From Hirundichthys speculiger (taxonomy: Eukaryota > Chordata > Actinopteri > Beloniformes > Exocoetidae), in contig JAGFBZ010000561.1 in the NCBI GenBank assembly GCA_018398805.1, positions 1-64,000 on the forward strand: a stretch of DNA of 64,000 bases. The letters run 5' to 3'. This document shows positions 10,356 to 22,346 of the stretch, one piece after another. Made by a program: the position numbers and the translations under genes. Position 1 is the stretch's first letter; every line of letters begins with the position of its first letter. The notes beneath the pieces are model-generated. The model did not search any database. It saw nothing but the letters and a program-made list of their open reading frames with translations, and was not told the DNA's origin.

Positions 10356-10679
10356 AGGCACAGATATTGCATACCCTTATTTAAACACTCAAACACAAAA
10401 ATATGATAAAAAAAAAAAAAGAAAAGACTTTGTTCAGTCCATCTTAATTTTGATGGATACAATAACACAGAACAGTTGCCAAGAAAAAACAAAGAAGTTT
10501 AAAACATATTTACAACATTTCTACTGAAGCTTTTTTGTTCAGTTTATTTTGACACCTTTTACCTACAAATTACAAAAGTACATCCTCTGAACATGTATAG
10601 TTTTGCTCGGATTAAAGTTGAGCTCTATGCTGTGCTCATTTGTTTCAGTTACATTGACACTTGTGGACCACCTATTTCT
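10013..10679 (-). other. DCAF15: DCAF15 3' UTR with poly(A) signal
   Basis: Sequence between the DCAF15 stop codon and AATAAA (plus-strand tttatt at 10013-10018). The transcript probably ends near 9995, where the minus strand continues into a genomic A-run. No other polyadenylation signal closer to the stop was chosen. Confidence 0.55.
10302..10357. repeat. (CT)n(CA)n microsatellite, copy 2
   Basis: Counterpart of the tract at 4213-4267, with a longer uninterrupted CA part. Confidence 0.9.
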
Positions 10680-13216
10680 TCATAATACAATCCAGGTACA
10701 TCGATCACTATCTGCCAACACTTGCAGTGATGAGCCTAAAAGAGAAAATTAGCAAGTTTTAATTAGGTTTGACACTTAGCATTCATCGGCACAAAAAAAA
10801 AAAAAAAAAAAAAAAAAAACGACCAAAACAAAACCAATTTTGTAAGCAATTCCATGACTCAGTTGGTAGAATAGTCTTCTTCCAATGGCTTTTCTGACCC
10901 CTACATTTTGCGGTGTTCTCAGTCACTCTATTCCTGGACTTCATTACTTTAGTTCTGATTTTACGGTATGTAAATTAGGACGTGCAGGTCTTTGTCCAGG
11001 ATTGGTGCTTACCCTTGCTTTTCATCCTACCACTGTTGCTCATTGTCCCCTCTGGTGCCCCACCTACTTTCCATGATCAAACTAAATACGTCCTTTTCAG
11101 ATGCTCCCTGTTTAGAGTTGCCACAGCTGAGTGATCCACATGAGAAGTCTGACTTTTACGCTGGATTCCCTTCCTGATGCAACCAGGATTCGAACCTGGG
11201 ACCTCTCCTTTGGTAGGCACCGGCACTACAACTAAGCGTTTTATTAACACCCTCAGGCACTGATTTTCAATTGCAGTTTTGCCTTTGGTGTTGGGACATC
11301 ACTTGTTAAATTATTTTACTTCTAACCAACTACATCTGGTTTAATTACCGTGCTTCCTCTTAGGAAGATTATGACCTAGCATAATTCTAAGGTAACAAAA
11401 TCCCCCTCATACAACATCAACAAAATACAAAATGTTTTATATATACACTTGAGTAGTCATTTTGTGGAGTTAGTCCAGACCAATTTATTCTTTAGCTGGG
11501 GGCAAAACAAACAGACATGAACATCATATTGATCTTTTTGTTTAACTTTCCTCCCCACACAGATTGTTTGGGGAGGATTTCTGGCAGGATTTTCTTCCAA
11601 ATCTGTCAACAGATTTGGTAATATTTCAGGTCCTTCTGGCAAAGTCTAAATATTCTTAATAAGCAACCTGCAAACAGTCTTCCAACCCTTTGAACATGCC
11701 ATAGGTACAGTATTCTCTATGGAAGACAGTCCCTCCAGATGCAGTTTCGCCAGGTAAAGGATACTTTTCTATAAGATCAGTTAATTAACTGGCTAATTAA
11801 CTTTAGAAGCAGCTCGTTTGTCCAAGTAAAGGTGGGAAGTGACTTCATTACTGTCAGCAGACAGACATAGACATGCATGAGAGACGAAAGGCACTACTTC
11901 TAATATAACTGGAATGCAAGAAGCGATCCAGTTTCATTAGAAGTCTTTTAGTCCTTATGCTTCTGTGTACGAGCCACTACCCAACAAGTTGAGCTTGTTG
12001 ATGGCCCTGCAAAAAGTACATTCCTTCTGTGTGAAACACTACTGCAAGAAATTGAAAGAGGAATATAGGTACTTCAGAAAACTCCAAGTGAATTCTGAAC
12101 AACACAAACAATTTTATCTCAAAATATCTACGTATATCCATGTATTTTACAATATATTTTAGATGCAAGTAACATTAAATTTAGAACTCTTTTGCACTTA
12201 TTGACAACTGCAAGAATGGCAGTCTACTTTTTTTCATATCTGCAATCATAATAAATGCAGGTCAAATCAAGCTACCTCTGACTTTGACATAAAAAGGCAA
12301 AAATCCTCATAAATACAAAAAACATGAGCTAATTTAGAGACTCAGGTTGCTTTTAGAGTGTAAGACAGGTAGGTCAGAGATATCTGTAACAGAAACAGAT
12401 CCTTACCTTTGTGCATAGCCTCATTGGTCATGCGATTGATGTAGCGGGAGCTGCTCTCGGGAACCAGCCACTTCATCACCGTGTTCACACAGGACTTCCT
12501 GTAGGAACTCCACACACTCCCACTGACAGGGAGAAACCCATTTTTAAAACAAACCCACAAAGTTGAAAAAGAATAAGGGTATTAGACAGATGAGATGTGT
12601 GTTGCAATAGCTGCTCACCTGTTCTGACTCTTGACCTCTGTTAGGTCACCCACACCCACAGTACAACACATACCAGTGTTGAGGTCCCAGCTCACCTGCA
12701 GGTTGGAATGGTACGTGTTCGGCCTGAAAACAAAATCAATGGAAAAGACATCTAATGAGAACTGAAAGTGAGAAAGTACAACCGAGTCAATAATCCAAAA
12801 CAAGATATAGGACTTAAGGGGGAGTTGTGTTAATGTTAAAAACAGAAAGGTAGAAAAGTACCTGCAGTGCTCCTCATCTGAGTTAGAGAAGGCCAGTAGC
12901 AGCAGGCCAATGTTGATCACCACGGTGTTTGTGTCTGGACACACCTTCAGAACATCAAAATCAAGTCATTTACAGCTCAATCTGCCAAATTATCTTTACT
13001 CTATTTTTTATGGTTATGTCAACGACATGAAAGAGTCATGTATGAAAGAAGATTTCTTTTTTTAAAAGCCGTTCTGTGCATTTTTTTCTCCATATATGAC
13101 CAGTAATGCTGTCTTCATATAGCTGGGTGGTGTGTATGCTGATTGCTAAACTGCTGTTTCAAAGCTCTCTATTCCAGTGCAATTGCACACACCGAAAATA
13201 AAGATAAATGTTTATA

Positions 13217-13253
<37 letters not shown>

Positions 13254-16200
13254 CCAGTGTTAAGTCCAAATGATTAGCAGCAAACATTTTAGCAGAGAAC
13301 TAATCACTGATGGCAAGTTTTTTTTTTTAATAAAATATGACAAAATTCTTCATGGCATGCAACTCCAGAGCAGTTAAAACTGCAGCTGAGACATATGTGT
13401 CATACAGCCAGTGTCCTTGCTTTAATGCAGGGGAGCCAAAATTAGTTTTATGACATTCTACATTCACAATATACGCAGCAGGAAGTTGGTGTGCAAACAG
13501 CCAAAGAGTAAAAAGGATTGACTGTGGTAAATCACTGCAACTGCCACAGGAGGTTGTTATGCATACACAAGTCAGCACATGCATAAATAACAGCCTTCAT
13601 TGCAGGGAAAGGCTTTAAAGAGAGAGCAGAAAGGGAGAGGAAGGAACCTGTCGGTTGTATTTCACTCATATGTAGCAAGTTATAATTTAACATGTACCAA
13701 TATCGGTACAATCTTCTGTGTGCTAGTACATAACCATGTGTTATTTTAGCACTTCAATATACTACTTTATCAACAATGAGACACTCAGAGACACAAAATA
13801 GTTGACATATTAGGAGAAGTTTATAAAAGCTTGAATGTCAGGGAGTAATGGAGCATAATTACAGAGAAAAGGAGATTGTTGCTGAGTATTTAGTATTGCA
13901 TGCATTCACCTCTAATATCACAACATCATAGTCACTGAAGGAGCAGAACTGTGGAGCCCAGGCAGCATCACGCCTGATCACTTCATTGATAAGATACTCA
14001 AAATCCAGGGTTAGCTGCTCGACACAAACACTCTACAAGGGGGAAAAAAACAAAACAAAACTTATTGTAAACCTTATACAAGATGAGCCTATATTACAGT
14101 TTGTGCTCATACCAAGCTAATCCAGTGAAAAACACCTTTTTATCTGATTATTGACTCAAGAGTGGGTATTCACTATTTCAGGCAGGAAAGCTTGAACCTG
14201 TCCTTAGTTATTAAGGACAGAGCAACTTTGATATATACTCTCCAATGTTTCTAAAATTCCCTTCATACTCTGGACACCTACCTGTCCATTATACGGTCCA
14301 GTGACGAGCTGTAGGTTCTGTCCTTTCAAATCTGTCACTGTGAAAGGCAGTTGGACTTTATCATCCTCATAACCTTGAGAAAGAATTGAGGGGAGATTGT
14401 CAGATGAAACTGTCAAACTTGACTCAATGAAAACATTTGTCTTTCTAATTTTTGTTTAGTCATCTCTCACCTCCTGAATTCTGTTCTGCTGCCCCTGGCT
14501 GTTGTAGGCGGTAGTGCAAGCGTGAGTAGTTCACATATCCAGGCTCGCTGGAGCCAGCATCCTGACATGGGGAAATGGCTGAAGTTGACAAAAATGATGA
14601 TGAAGAACAGGCAGGGGACATCACTTGTTCAGAGGACTGTAAAGGACTGAGGCTTCCACTTGAAGTTGATGCTTGTGCTGAACCAGTCCGCCTATCCTCC
14701 GTATCACAGGCTTTACAATCATCCCCCTCACTGGGAACATTAATCCCTTTATCTCCTGTTAAGAGCAATGCCTCTTTTTCACCAACATCGCCTGTCCTAC
14801 CCTCCCCTTGGCCATCACTTTCTTTCCCTCCACCTCCGTGAGCTCGTCTGAAAAGATCAGCAGCAAACTCCCGAGCTCGCATGGCTGCTTGTGAATGGAC
14901 AGGAGATGAAGGAAACTGAGTGGACCTGCAAACAGAGTGTCGATTTTCAGAAGATCCCTGAGGTAGTGAGGAAGAAGCCAAGGTTGTCACAGGAACAGAT
15001 GTTGAGGTTTGAGTTGACAGGGCTGCTCTCTTTGTGTAAAGAATCTGTGACGACTGACCCTGCGTCCCTGCAAGTGACACATACAATTAAGCAAACCGGT
15101 GAAATCCTATCCAAATAATGACAACGAAAAACAAACTATAACCATAACAGGATTAATATAAATTTAGAATAATAAAAAGGACAATAAAAACAGTGTGTAA
15201 AATCTTATAAGACAATATGAGGCATCAGAAACAGAATTTTTTAGGATATTGCACTTTCAATGGACAGTTTTCAATAGCTACAGCCATGCCCCAATTTGAA
15301 GGCCAATTCGTTGTTTTTTTTATGTTGTTATAGTTTTTAACATAATTTTAGTAGTTTCAACAGTCTCAGTAGTTGTTTAGATTACTTGACACAGACCATT
15401 ATGATATGACCCTTTGTAAACAGTGTAACAGCTTTCCAGCTACTCAATTTATGAGTACAGATTAAATTACTTTTGGTCATCTGAAACATATCAATCACTG
15501 CAGTGCTTCTAAATTGAGGGTATCTTACTCATTTTCTTGGTTAAGTTAACAAGGTGACTTGTTTTGGCCAAGCACAGTACTTTTTTTTGAGACATCCAAA
15601 AAACATTAAGGATTTATAATCTGATGCATGAAGAGGAATGTAGTATAATTTTTTTTCAGTTAAATTTCATTTACAAACATTGCTGTCAAGTAACCTGGAG
15701 GTCTTAATTTTTAGATATACAAATGTGGCGCAGTTTGATGAAACCTTATTCATAAACATGCTATTAATGGTCAATGTTCTAAAATTCCATGCCTTTTTTC
15801 CATCAATAAAATACAAAGATTAGTGTATATGCTGTCAATATTGCTCTTAGAAAGAAAATTGTAAGTGGCAGGTCAACTTGTTTCACGCAAAAACCTTAGG
15901 CAGGTGTGAAAGAAGCTTTGAAAAATATGAAATGTAACCATTCATTTTTATCAGTTTACAAAATGCCAAATGACAGAACAGAATAAAAATACCAATATAA
16001 TCAATATCTTGGGTGACCAGCCTTTGCCTAAAATCCCCATCAATTCATCGAGCTACACCAGCGCACGTGTACACTGAACAGTCTGTACAGAGTCTGCATG
16101 AACCTGTACAAAATTATAGAAATGGAAACTACTCATTAATGTTTGATTTTTACTTCATTATTGTTTAGTTTTTTCTAGTCTTATCACGGGTGTATGAAGG

Positions 16201-19200
16201 ATACAAAATGTGCTGATTGTTCTCTTGGTGTGCATTACCTGGACAGAGTGAGATGCCACAAGCCACCAGAGAGTAGCTAGTGTTTAAGAAGATGACCTGG
16301 TCCTTCTTTAACTGGAAAGCTGGCTGAAAAGTAGGGAATGGATACACCACCTGGTACCTGCTGTTGAGAACATATCCGTGTTCAAGACACTGCCCACTTC
16401 CTGAGAAGACAAGATGATGAATTCGGATGAGCCATTAAGCCAAAAATTAACAAAATGCATCTGTGCACACAATTACCTGTACGTATGGTTGTGGCTGAAG
16501 GAACTGGACAGCAGTATGAGCAAGGTTTTGAAGGTGGCATGGAGGCTATGGTGATGTAGATGTCCCTGTTGTTCTCATCACTCATCATTAAGTTCATCAG
16601 CACAGAGCTTGAACTGCGTGTACTTGGAGTGAAAAATAAAAAAAAAACGATTTACATATTGCAATGACATTATTTGCGATGAAAATTCTTTTATGTCCTC
16701 ATTACTCCTTACTTGAATCCAAAAATGACAATTCTGGAGTGGTCATTTGGCCATTCACACACAGTGAGGTACAAATCACTATAAATTTCCTCGCCTGCAA
16801 ACAAGCGGACGTGATGGACCTAAAGACAAGCAGTCAGCGTGAGACTAATATTAGCTGTCAGAATAAAATTTAGAAGCAAGAACATTAAAAATCGTATTAA
16901 ACCATCTAGTATATTTCTTTTCATTTACTTGTTTGAGTCTACTGTGTAGGTTGAACTCCCACCAGTAGAGATGATAGGTATAGAAAGAGAAATCATCATC
17001 TTCTCCACAGTCACTAGTGTATGACAGAACGTAGCGACCACATTTGGTGAAACCTAGAAAGATATGCCTGGAACGTAAAAGATTAAGTATATCTGTAATG
17101 CATATCTCAGCCTAAGCAATACACATGAGAAACTGTTAACATCACTACAAAAGTCACAAGAAAGCATGGATGAACCAAACAAGGGGGGGTTGCTTGTTCT
17201 GTATTGATTTATGTCGTTGGTAAAAGAGAAATGGTAAAACCCAAATTACAGTCAATTATGTACAGTCATGTTCAAAAATTTAGTACAGTATCACCCTTAT
17301 GATCTTAGTCGAATAATGGGATGTAACTTTTCACCGTATGATTATTTAACAAAAATGGAGGAGGAGAAAAAAACTCAGATGGGCAATTCTAAGCACTCCC
17401 ATGATTCCTTGAAAAGCCACCTTTAGCGGCAATAACCTTAAGTAGTAATATCCTGTATGACATCAGTGTAGAGGTATTTTGGACCACTCCTCCTTACAAC
17501 ACTGCTTCAGTTCATTAAGGACTTGGGGAATTCACATACGTACAGCTCTCTGAAGACCCCACAGTTGTGTTTAGATATGGACTCTGACTAGTTTATTCCA
17601 AAATCTCGATTTAAAAAAAAAAAAAAAAAAAAACATTGATGTAGCCAGCAGACCAATCAGAGCCTGGGGCTATCCGTAGAATCTCCATTGTTTCCAAGGG
17701 ATAATTTAAGAAAAAGAAAAAAACTGGGGAGCTGGTCAGGGAGGGGTCTCCATCTCAATGGAAACTGAGACGTATAAATCAGCCTTTATGGCCAAACAAC
17801 TCCACGTTGGTCTCGTATGTCCCTATAACTTTATACAGTTTGTTCATATGCAGTCTTGTTCTTTTTAGATTGAGGAGATCTCCATCTGGCAAACTGTTCC
17901 AAACAAACTTGGCTTGTTCGGTGTTCTTCTAATCATTATAGACTTTATGATTTAACATGCTAAGTGAAGCCTGTCCAGTCAAAGATAAGCCTTTTTTTTT
18001 TTTTTTTTTTGTAATTGTCTGAGCATTGCATAGCCTGACCTTGGGGTAGATTTGCTGTGACATCCATCTTTGGAAAGACTGGCAACTGTCTTCAATGCTT
18101 CTCACTTGTGAATAATCTATCTGTAGAATGCTGAACTTGCTTTTATAACTGTTTTCAGACTGATAAGGAGCAACAATTGCTCATCCCTTAATTGTGTCTT
18201 TTCCACTCAACATTGTGTTAACGCACATCTGAAGACTCCAAATTAGCAAAAAAGGCCAAAATACTTTCTTTTAGAGATCTACATACCAGCTGACGATTCA
18301 TTCATTAAGTACCAATCAGCAGCACCTGCCTGCAACTTACCCTCTTAAATTGGGTGGGAGCCGTCAGAGGATGCTTAGTATTGCCAATATCATTACTATT
18401 TTTCTTTTAAGGCTTCGTTTTAGTAAAAAATAATAATGTCCTGATGAAAAGTTATGTTGCTCATCCAATGTTGTATTTGTGTGCTCCTTAGACTATGTTT
18501 TGATGATTCACTCACACACAAATAAGTAAATAAAAGATTAAATGAGGAGCTAATGACTTTCTGTAGAATGATATGTGAATTGTGACTTTTAATGCTCAAT
18601 CATCCAACTCTTGAAACTGTACCAGTGTGCAGATTTGGTGTTCAATTACAAAAAAAAGATCCAGTAAACACATACAGACCCTGCTCTCAGGAACTCCTCA
18701 CTAACAATGTTTTTTAAAGGGACACACACTCGAGGTGGAAGCTTCCTGAACCGGCGCTGGGAAAACTGTCCTGCAAGCTGCAGCGCAGAAAAGAGAAAGG
18801 AGACAGTTACAGCCATACATATATATATATATATATATAAACAAACAAACCCCTCACTACACAGGGGCCACCTGAAGCACAGACATGCATTAGCAGTTGT
18901 AACATTTGCTGTTTCGGGTTTTAGGCTATTCCCGAGTCAGCGCAGAGAACAGTGACAAAGTATCTAATAGCGTTAAACACACTGATAATTTACATCCGAA
19001 ATAAAGAGAATGCCAACAAATCCGTACCAAAGAAGCGTTCATAATGGAGCTCTGCAGTTGTTGCGTTTTATAACAATATCTATCTACTACTGAATTGCCA
19101 TTATGTTTGAGACTCGCACGTTGTCACGTTTGATGAACAGAAAACTAAGAACCCCAAAACTGCAGAACAAGTATCGGTGCACATTGGCAAACATGTAAAC

Positions 19201-19486
19201 AAACCGTTTTGCTGGTGGTCTTAACTATTAGCCGATTAGCGACCTGACAGTCGTCAGGCTAGTTAGCAAACTAGCTTGCCAGTTAGCATCCGAAGCTCCC
19301 GAAAAAAGGACGCTTTTACCTAAACTCTCACTTCTGTTTCCGAACTCCTCCTTCGTGTTTTAAAATCACAATTTATAGATTCACACCCACCTTCCCTCGC
19401 ACGAGAAGCTTAACAACATGGTCTTTGTGCTTTCTCTGGGTTTTCTGTTTGCTATCGTCCTTTTCAGATTTCGAGCTGGGCGCCAT
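10680..19486 (-). CDS. DCAF15: DDB1- and CUL4-associated factor 15
   Basis: Substrate receptor of the nuclear CUL4-DDB1-DDA1 ubiquitin ligase. In mammals it is the receptor that aryl-sulfonamides redirect to RBM39. Thirteen coding exons join with consistent phase: 19391-19486, 18680-18777, 16929-17067, 16713-16819, 16477-16622, 16239-16400, 14471-15067, 14282-14373, 13910-14032, 12862-12944, 12619-12723, 12407-12522, 10680-10735. They total 1920 nt, or 639 residues, against about 600 in human. The N-terminus is [11 protein letters not shown]. Conserved blocks include [59 protein letters not shown] and [12 protein letters not shown], ending in DRCTWIVL. A likely zinc site is C181-x2-C184 with C200-x2-H203. 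Exon 7 is a long Ser/Gly-rich linker, the least conserved part of the family. The last intron spans the duplication boundary and a SINE. Confidence 0.95.
10854..11243. mobile_element. tRNA-derived SINE, copy 2 (last DCAF15 intron)
   Basis: This is the duplicate of the SINE at 4766-5155, lying in the intron between the last two coding exons of DCAF15. Confidence 0.55.
11973..12406. other. Single-copy part of the last DCAF15 intron
   Basis: This is unique sequence from the edge of the duplication to the donor of the penultimate coding exon. It has no recognisable element. Confidence 0.6.
13219..13249. repeat. (TA)n microsatellite in a DCAF15 intron
   Basis: Pure TA repeat of about 15 units between the exons at 12862-12944 and 13910-14032. 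Confidence 0.9.
15090..16238. other. DCAF15 intron 6, no feature seen
   Basis: AT-rich intronic sequence between the long Ser-rich exon and the exon ending at 16239. No transposon end, RNA gene or exon was recognised. Confidence 0.6.
17263..18450. mobile_element. Degenerate DNA-transposon remnant in DCAF15 intron 2
   Basis: The left end reads tacagtcatgttcaaaaatt, in the style of Tc1/mariner inverted ends. Several phrases (gcggcaataaccttaagtag; a diverged block with an internal poly-T) resemble repeated teleost DNA elements I remember. No clear right inverted repeat or open transposase was found. Class and edges are uncertain. Confidence 0.35.
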
Positions 19487-19627
19487 CTCCCTCTGCACTG
19501 TTGTTCCTTCTCAGAGCCGGACCCACTCTGATTGGTTCAGGGACGGCACGAGGCTGCCCCCATTGGCTCACGTAAACGTCAATCAAAACCGAAACAACTG
19601 CAGGCCAGAACGGTACATCTCGCAGGA
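19487..19627 (-). promoter_or_regulatory. DCAF15: DCAF15 5' UTR / proximal promoter with two CCAAT boxes
   Basis: There are two CCAAT boxes in minus-strand orientation (plus-strand attgg at 19531-19535 and 19562-19566), about 45 and 76 bp upstream of the start codon. The stretch is GC-rich and has no TATA box. Only 142 bp of native upstream sequence remain before the hAT insertion at 19628. Confidence 0.5.
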
Positions 19628-20054
19628 CAGCGGTTCCCAACCTTTTTCTTGAGGGACCCATATTTTTACCATTGTAGACCCCCCCCCCCCCCCCCCCCCC
19701 CTCCCCCCTCCACACACACACACACACACAACTAAAATAATAATAATAATAAAAAAAATTAATTACAAAAAATAAAGGAACCTCTCATTATGTTTATTAT
19801 TTCAAAATATTCACTGCCAACATAAAAATACACAATAGCAGTTCAGAACAATTAATTGTTCATTCAAATTAAGTGGTGAACACTGCATTTATACACATTT
19901 ATACCTTTAGCAACACAGGTACTCTGGCTTTTCATTAGAACTCTGAGACCATTTCACTGCTAAATTAAAAATAAACTTTAGTCGTTTGAAAAAAACTTGT
20001 TAATTGAAATGAAGTGGTGAACAGAGAACATATTTTCTTATTGCCTCTATAGGC

Positions 20055-20567
20055 CTATTTTAGAAACAAGACAGCCTGACTTTTAATGAGAGCACTGAGA
20101 CTGTATTTCCTGAGCCAGTGTTGGGATGTCTGGTGTGACTTTGGTAAACGAAAGTCACCGTGCGCATCAAGCCTGTTGGGTGCCTTTATTTTGATGGTGA
20201 CGAGTGCGCTGAATGCAGTCTCTGACAGGTATGTTGTGGCAAATGGCAAAATGAACCAGGTGGTCGCGTGGTGCGCAAGTCTCTGAGCCACTCCTGGCGC
20301 TTTCACAAGCCAAAACTGCGTGTATCCTTGTTCATCATAGAACCGCTTCAACACAGAGTTGGACTTTATATCCATGAGCTCGTCTTCAGCCTGGAAATGC
20401 TCCACGTCTTCTTCTTTTGCGAGGAATGGGGCCAGAACCCATGCGCCTTCTGCGACATGTTCATTAACATCCGAAAAACGCGACTGCATCTCTTCCTGAG
20501 GCCGCTCCATGTGGCGGATGAAATGTCTGGCCAAAGCATCCGGTACCTTCCCTCCGGACTGCTCCAT
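20055..20567 (-). pseudogene. hAT transposase fragment, C-terminal part
   Basis: An open frame of 170 codons has similarity, from memory, to ZBED5-like proteins. It includes motifs such as FWLVKAPGVAQRLAHHA and PFATTYLSETAFSALVTIK, the latter matching the dimerisation-region pattern P-x-x-T-Y-L-x-E-x-x-F-S. It is part of the element at 19628-22148. Confidence 0.7.
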
Positions 20568-21444
20568 TCACAAGGGAAACTGTTGCAGGTCTCCTTTCGC
20601 CAGTTTATTTTTTTCTGTATTCCACTTTACGCACAAACGCATCCACTGTCTCTGCACTCAGTTAGGTTGGCATCAGCGCCCTGCATGCGTTTGTTTGCCG
20701 CGTTGTACAGGCTGAATATGTCCGCCAGATATGAAGTCTTAATGAGAAAGTCATCTGTCATTTCGTCGGATAGTTTCTGGTTATGCAGTTAAGGGATTCT
20801 CGTATCTGATTTTTAAGCTCCATGAAACGCTCCAACTCTTTACCCCGGAGAGCCAGCGGAGAGTCTGGTGCGCCTCATCCTCGCACAGCTGCGCAGATCC
20901 GTGTTGTTGACTGGGCGAGCTTTAATAAAGTTTACTTTTTTATCACAGTCTTAAACGTTGAGTTCAGGTCTTCACAGAGATGTTTGCTGGCCAGTGCATG
21001 TCTGTGTATCATGCAATGAAACACTAAGCAGTGTGGTGACTTCCCCCTTCAAAAGGCTGTTGAAGCCCTTATTTTTCCCATCATTGCCGCGGCTCCATCT
21101 GTGCAACACGCAACTAAATTATTATAGGGAATGTTGTAAAGAACCCGTCAACAACCCTGAAAATATCTTCTCCTCTTGTGGTGGCTGTGAGATTTACAGA
21201 CATAAGAATATCTTGTTTAAGCTCGCTTTCCTCAATGTACTGTACATATACAATGAGTATTGCCTCCTCTGCCACAGTGGTAGTTTCATCCAGCTGGACT
21301 TGAAAACGGACTTGTCTTGATTTTTTTTAAATGAGAGTGTTCTCTACATTTCCTCTGTCAGTCCTGTCTTTGACCGATCAGTTAAATAGTTCTTTTATCA
21401 CAGACAAAAACGTTTTAGGTTGTTTATTTACCTGGCATGTTTCG

Positions 21445-21490
21445 GCGTGTACTTCCGCCTTCATCAGCTGATGAAGGCGGAAGTACACGC
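21445..21490. repeat. Perfect 46-bp palindrome inside the hAT element
   Basis: Two 23-bp arms meet at 21467/21468 with no spacer. Each arm, read outward from the centre, is ctgatgaaggcggaagtaca then cgc. On the minus strand the copy continues into cgaaacatgcc. It therefore holds ctgatga, a short self-complementary ggcg..cgcc, and gaaa, an arrangement that recalls a hammerhead ribozyme core. It is not transposase sequence and looks like an insertion. Confidence 0.75.
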
Positions 21491-21500
21491 CCACATTTAA

Positions 21501-21899
21501 CTAATTGATAAGTGAAGACAAAATGAACTTAGTACAACTGTCTTTGACCGTATTGTTGGGCAGTGGTACAGTTTTAAATTTGTTAGCCACCTGCGGTCCA
21601 CATAGAATTTCAGCCATTTTAATGCAAGCAGGTTTAATGAGCGTTTCACCGATGTGTGGTTTTACGGCCTGTGCAATGAGGAGAGAGCACTCCAAAGATG
21701 CAATCTTGCCTGCTTCAGGTCGCTGCCAGCCCGGGCAAAACTTGTCCTTAATGTTTTGGGGCCTGTTTGTGACGAGTTCCCTTTTTCTGAGGAAAAACTC
21801 TTTGGGTTTACCCACGGTCTCGGGGTGTTTAGTTGTCTGGTGTCGCTTAAGCTCGCAGGGTTTTAAACTTTCAATTGCCAGCTTCTCACTGCAAAACAT
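21501..21899 (-). pseudogene. hAT transposase fragment, BED-finger part
   Basis: An open frame of 132 codons begins at the Cys residues of a BED-type zinc finger (C..C then KRHQTTKHP) and continues to a LIAQAVKPHIGETLIKPA motif, typical of ZBED5/SCAND3-like hAT proteins. It ends next to the palindrome at 21445-21490. Confidence 0.7.
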
Positions 21900-22156
21900 G
21901 CATTCGGTATAATTTTGTCAATTGCTTCTATGAAGCCAAACTCAAGATAACTTTCTAGGTACCCCCTCTTTTTCTTTTTGATAGTTTCTTCACTCACTTC
22001 ACCCTGACGCTTCCCCATCTCAGCAGGTGTTTGCTTCGCTTACTTCCTGATACTATCACACTCCTTAAAATCAAGGGGGCTTCACGACCCCCCCGACTCT
22101 TTGGCGCCCCTCAAATGGGGGTCGCGCCCCACCGGTTGGGAACCACTGTCGCAGGA

Positions 22157-22340
22157 GACTACTCAATAAGTACAGATGCATTACTCTGCAATGTTTGTGT
22201 ATCGGTGACAATTTTACTAACAAATATGTGGAATCAGATAAATGTAGCTTTCCCCTTTTCTGAATTAAAATATTGATCTAATCAAGACAATGTGCCAAAT
22301 ACTGATGCTAAAGACACAAGACACTGGTCATATGAATGAT
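22157..22340. other. Spacer between the hAT element and the KHSRP 3' end
   Basis: Short AT-rich stretch without a feature, ending at the KHSRP poly(A) signal. Confidence 0.5.
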
Positions 22341-22346
22341 TTTATT
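22341..22346 (-). terminator. KHSRP: KHSRP polyadenylation signal AATAAA
   Basis: Plus-strand tttatt, i.e. AATAAA on the coding strand, lies about 810 bp downstream of the proposed stop codon. The intervening sequence is A/T-rich 3' UTR. Confidence 0.5.

Larger units (their letters stand above)
6853..11972. repeat. Tandem segmental duplication, copy 2 (attached to DCAF15)
   Basis: This is the second copy of the unit described at 1-5885. It is the copy that continues into the body of DCAF15, so its terminal exon at 10680-10735 is the one in normal gene order. Differences from copy 1 are mostly indels in A, C, CT and CA runs, plus a few substitutions, for example gcctcc versus gcatcc near 1635/7725. 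Confidence 0.9.
19628..22148 (-). mobile_element. Buster/ZBED5-like hAT transposon with intact 8-bp TSD
   Basis: The ends cagcggttcccaacc and ggttgggaaccactg are inverted repeats. Both are flanked by the same 8 bp, tcgcagga (19620-19627 and 22149-22156), the size expected for hAT elements. Inside, on the minus strand, is a broken transposase of ZBED5/SCAND3 type. An N-terminal part at 21501-21899 has a BED-finger remnant (CELKRHQTTKHP). A C-terminal part lies at 20055-20567. In between, the frame is interrupted by stops, shifts and a 46-bp palindrome at 21445-21490. Poly-C and CA runs follow the left end. The element is dead but recently enough inserted that its target duplication is perfect. 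Confidence 0.9.

Noticed and set aside
10282..10527. Small frame rich in SLSLSL and HTHTHT
   Set aside because: Translation of a (CT)n(CA)n microsatellite in the DCAF15 3' UTR.
14575..14841. Plus-strand 88-codon frame
   Set aside because: Antisense of the DCAF15 Ser/Gly-rich exon 14471-15067, which joins neighbouring exons in phase on the minus strand.
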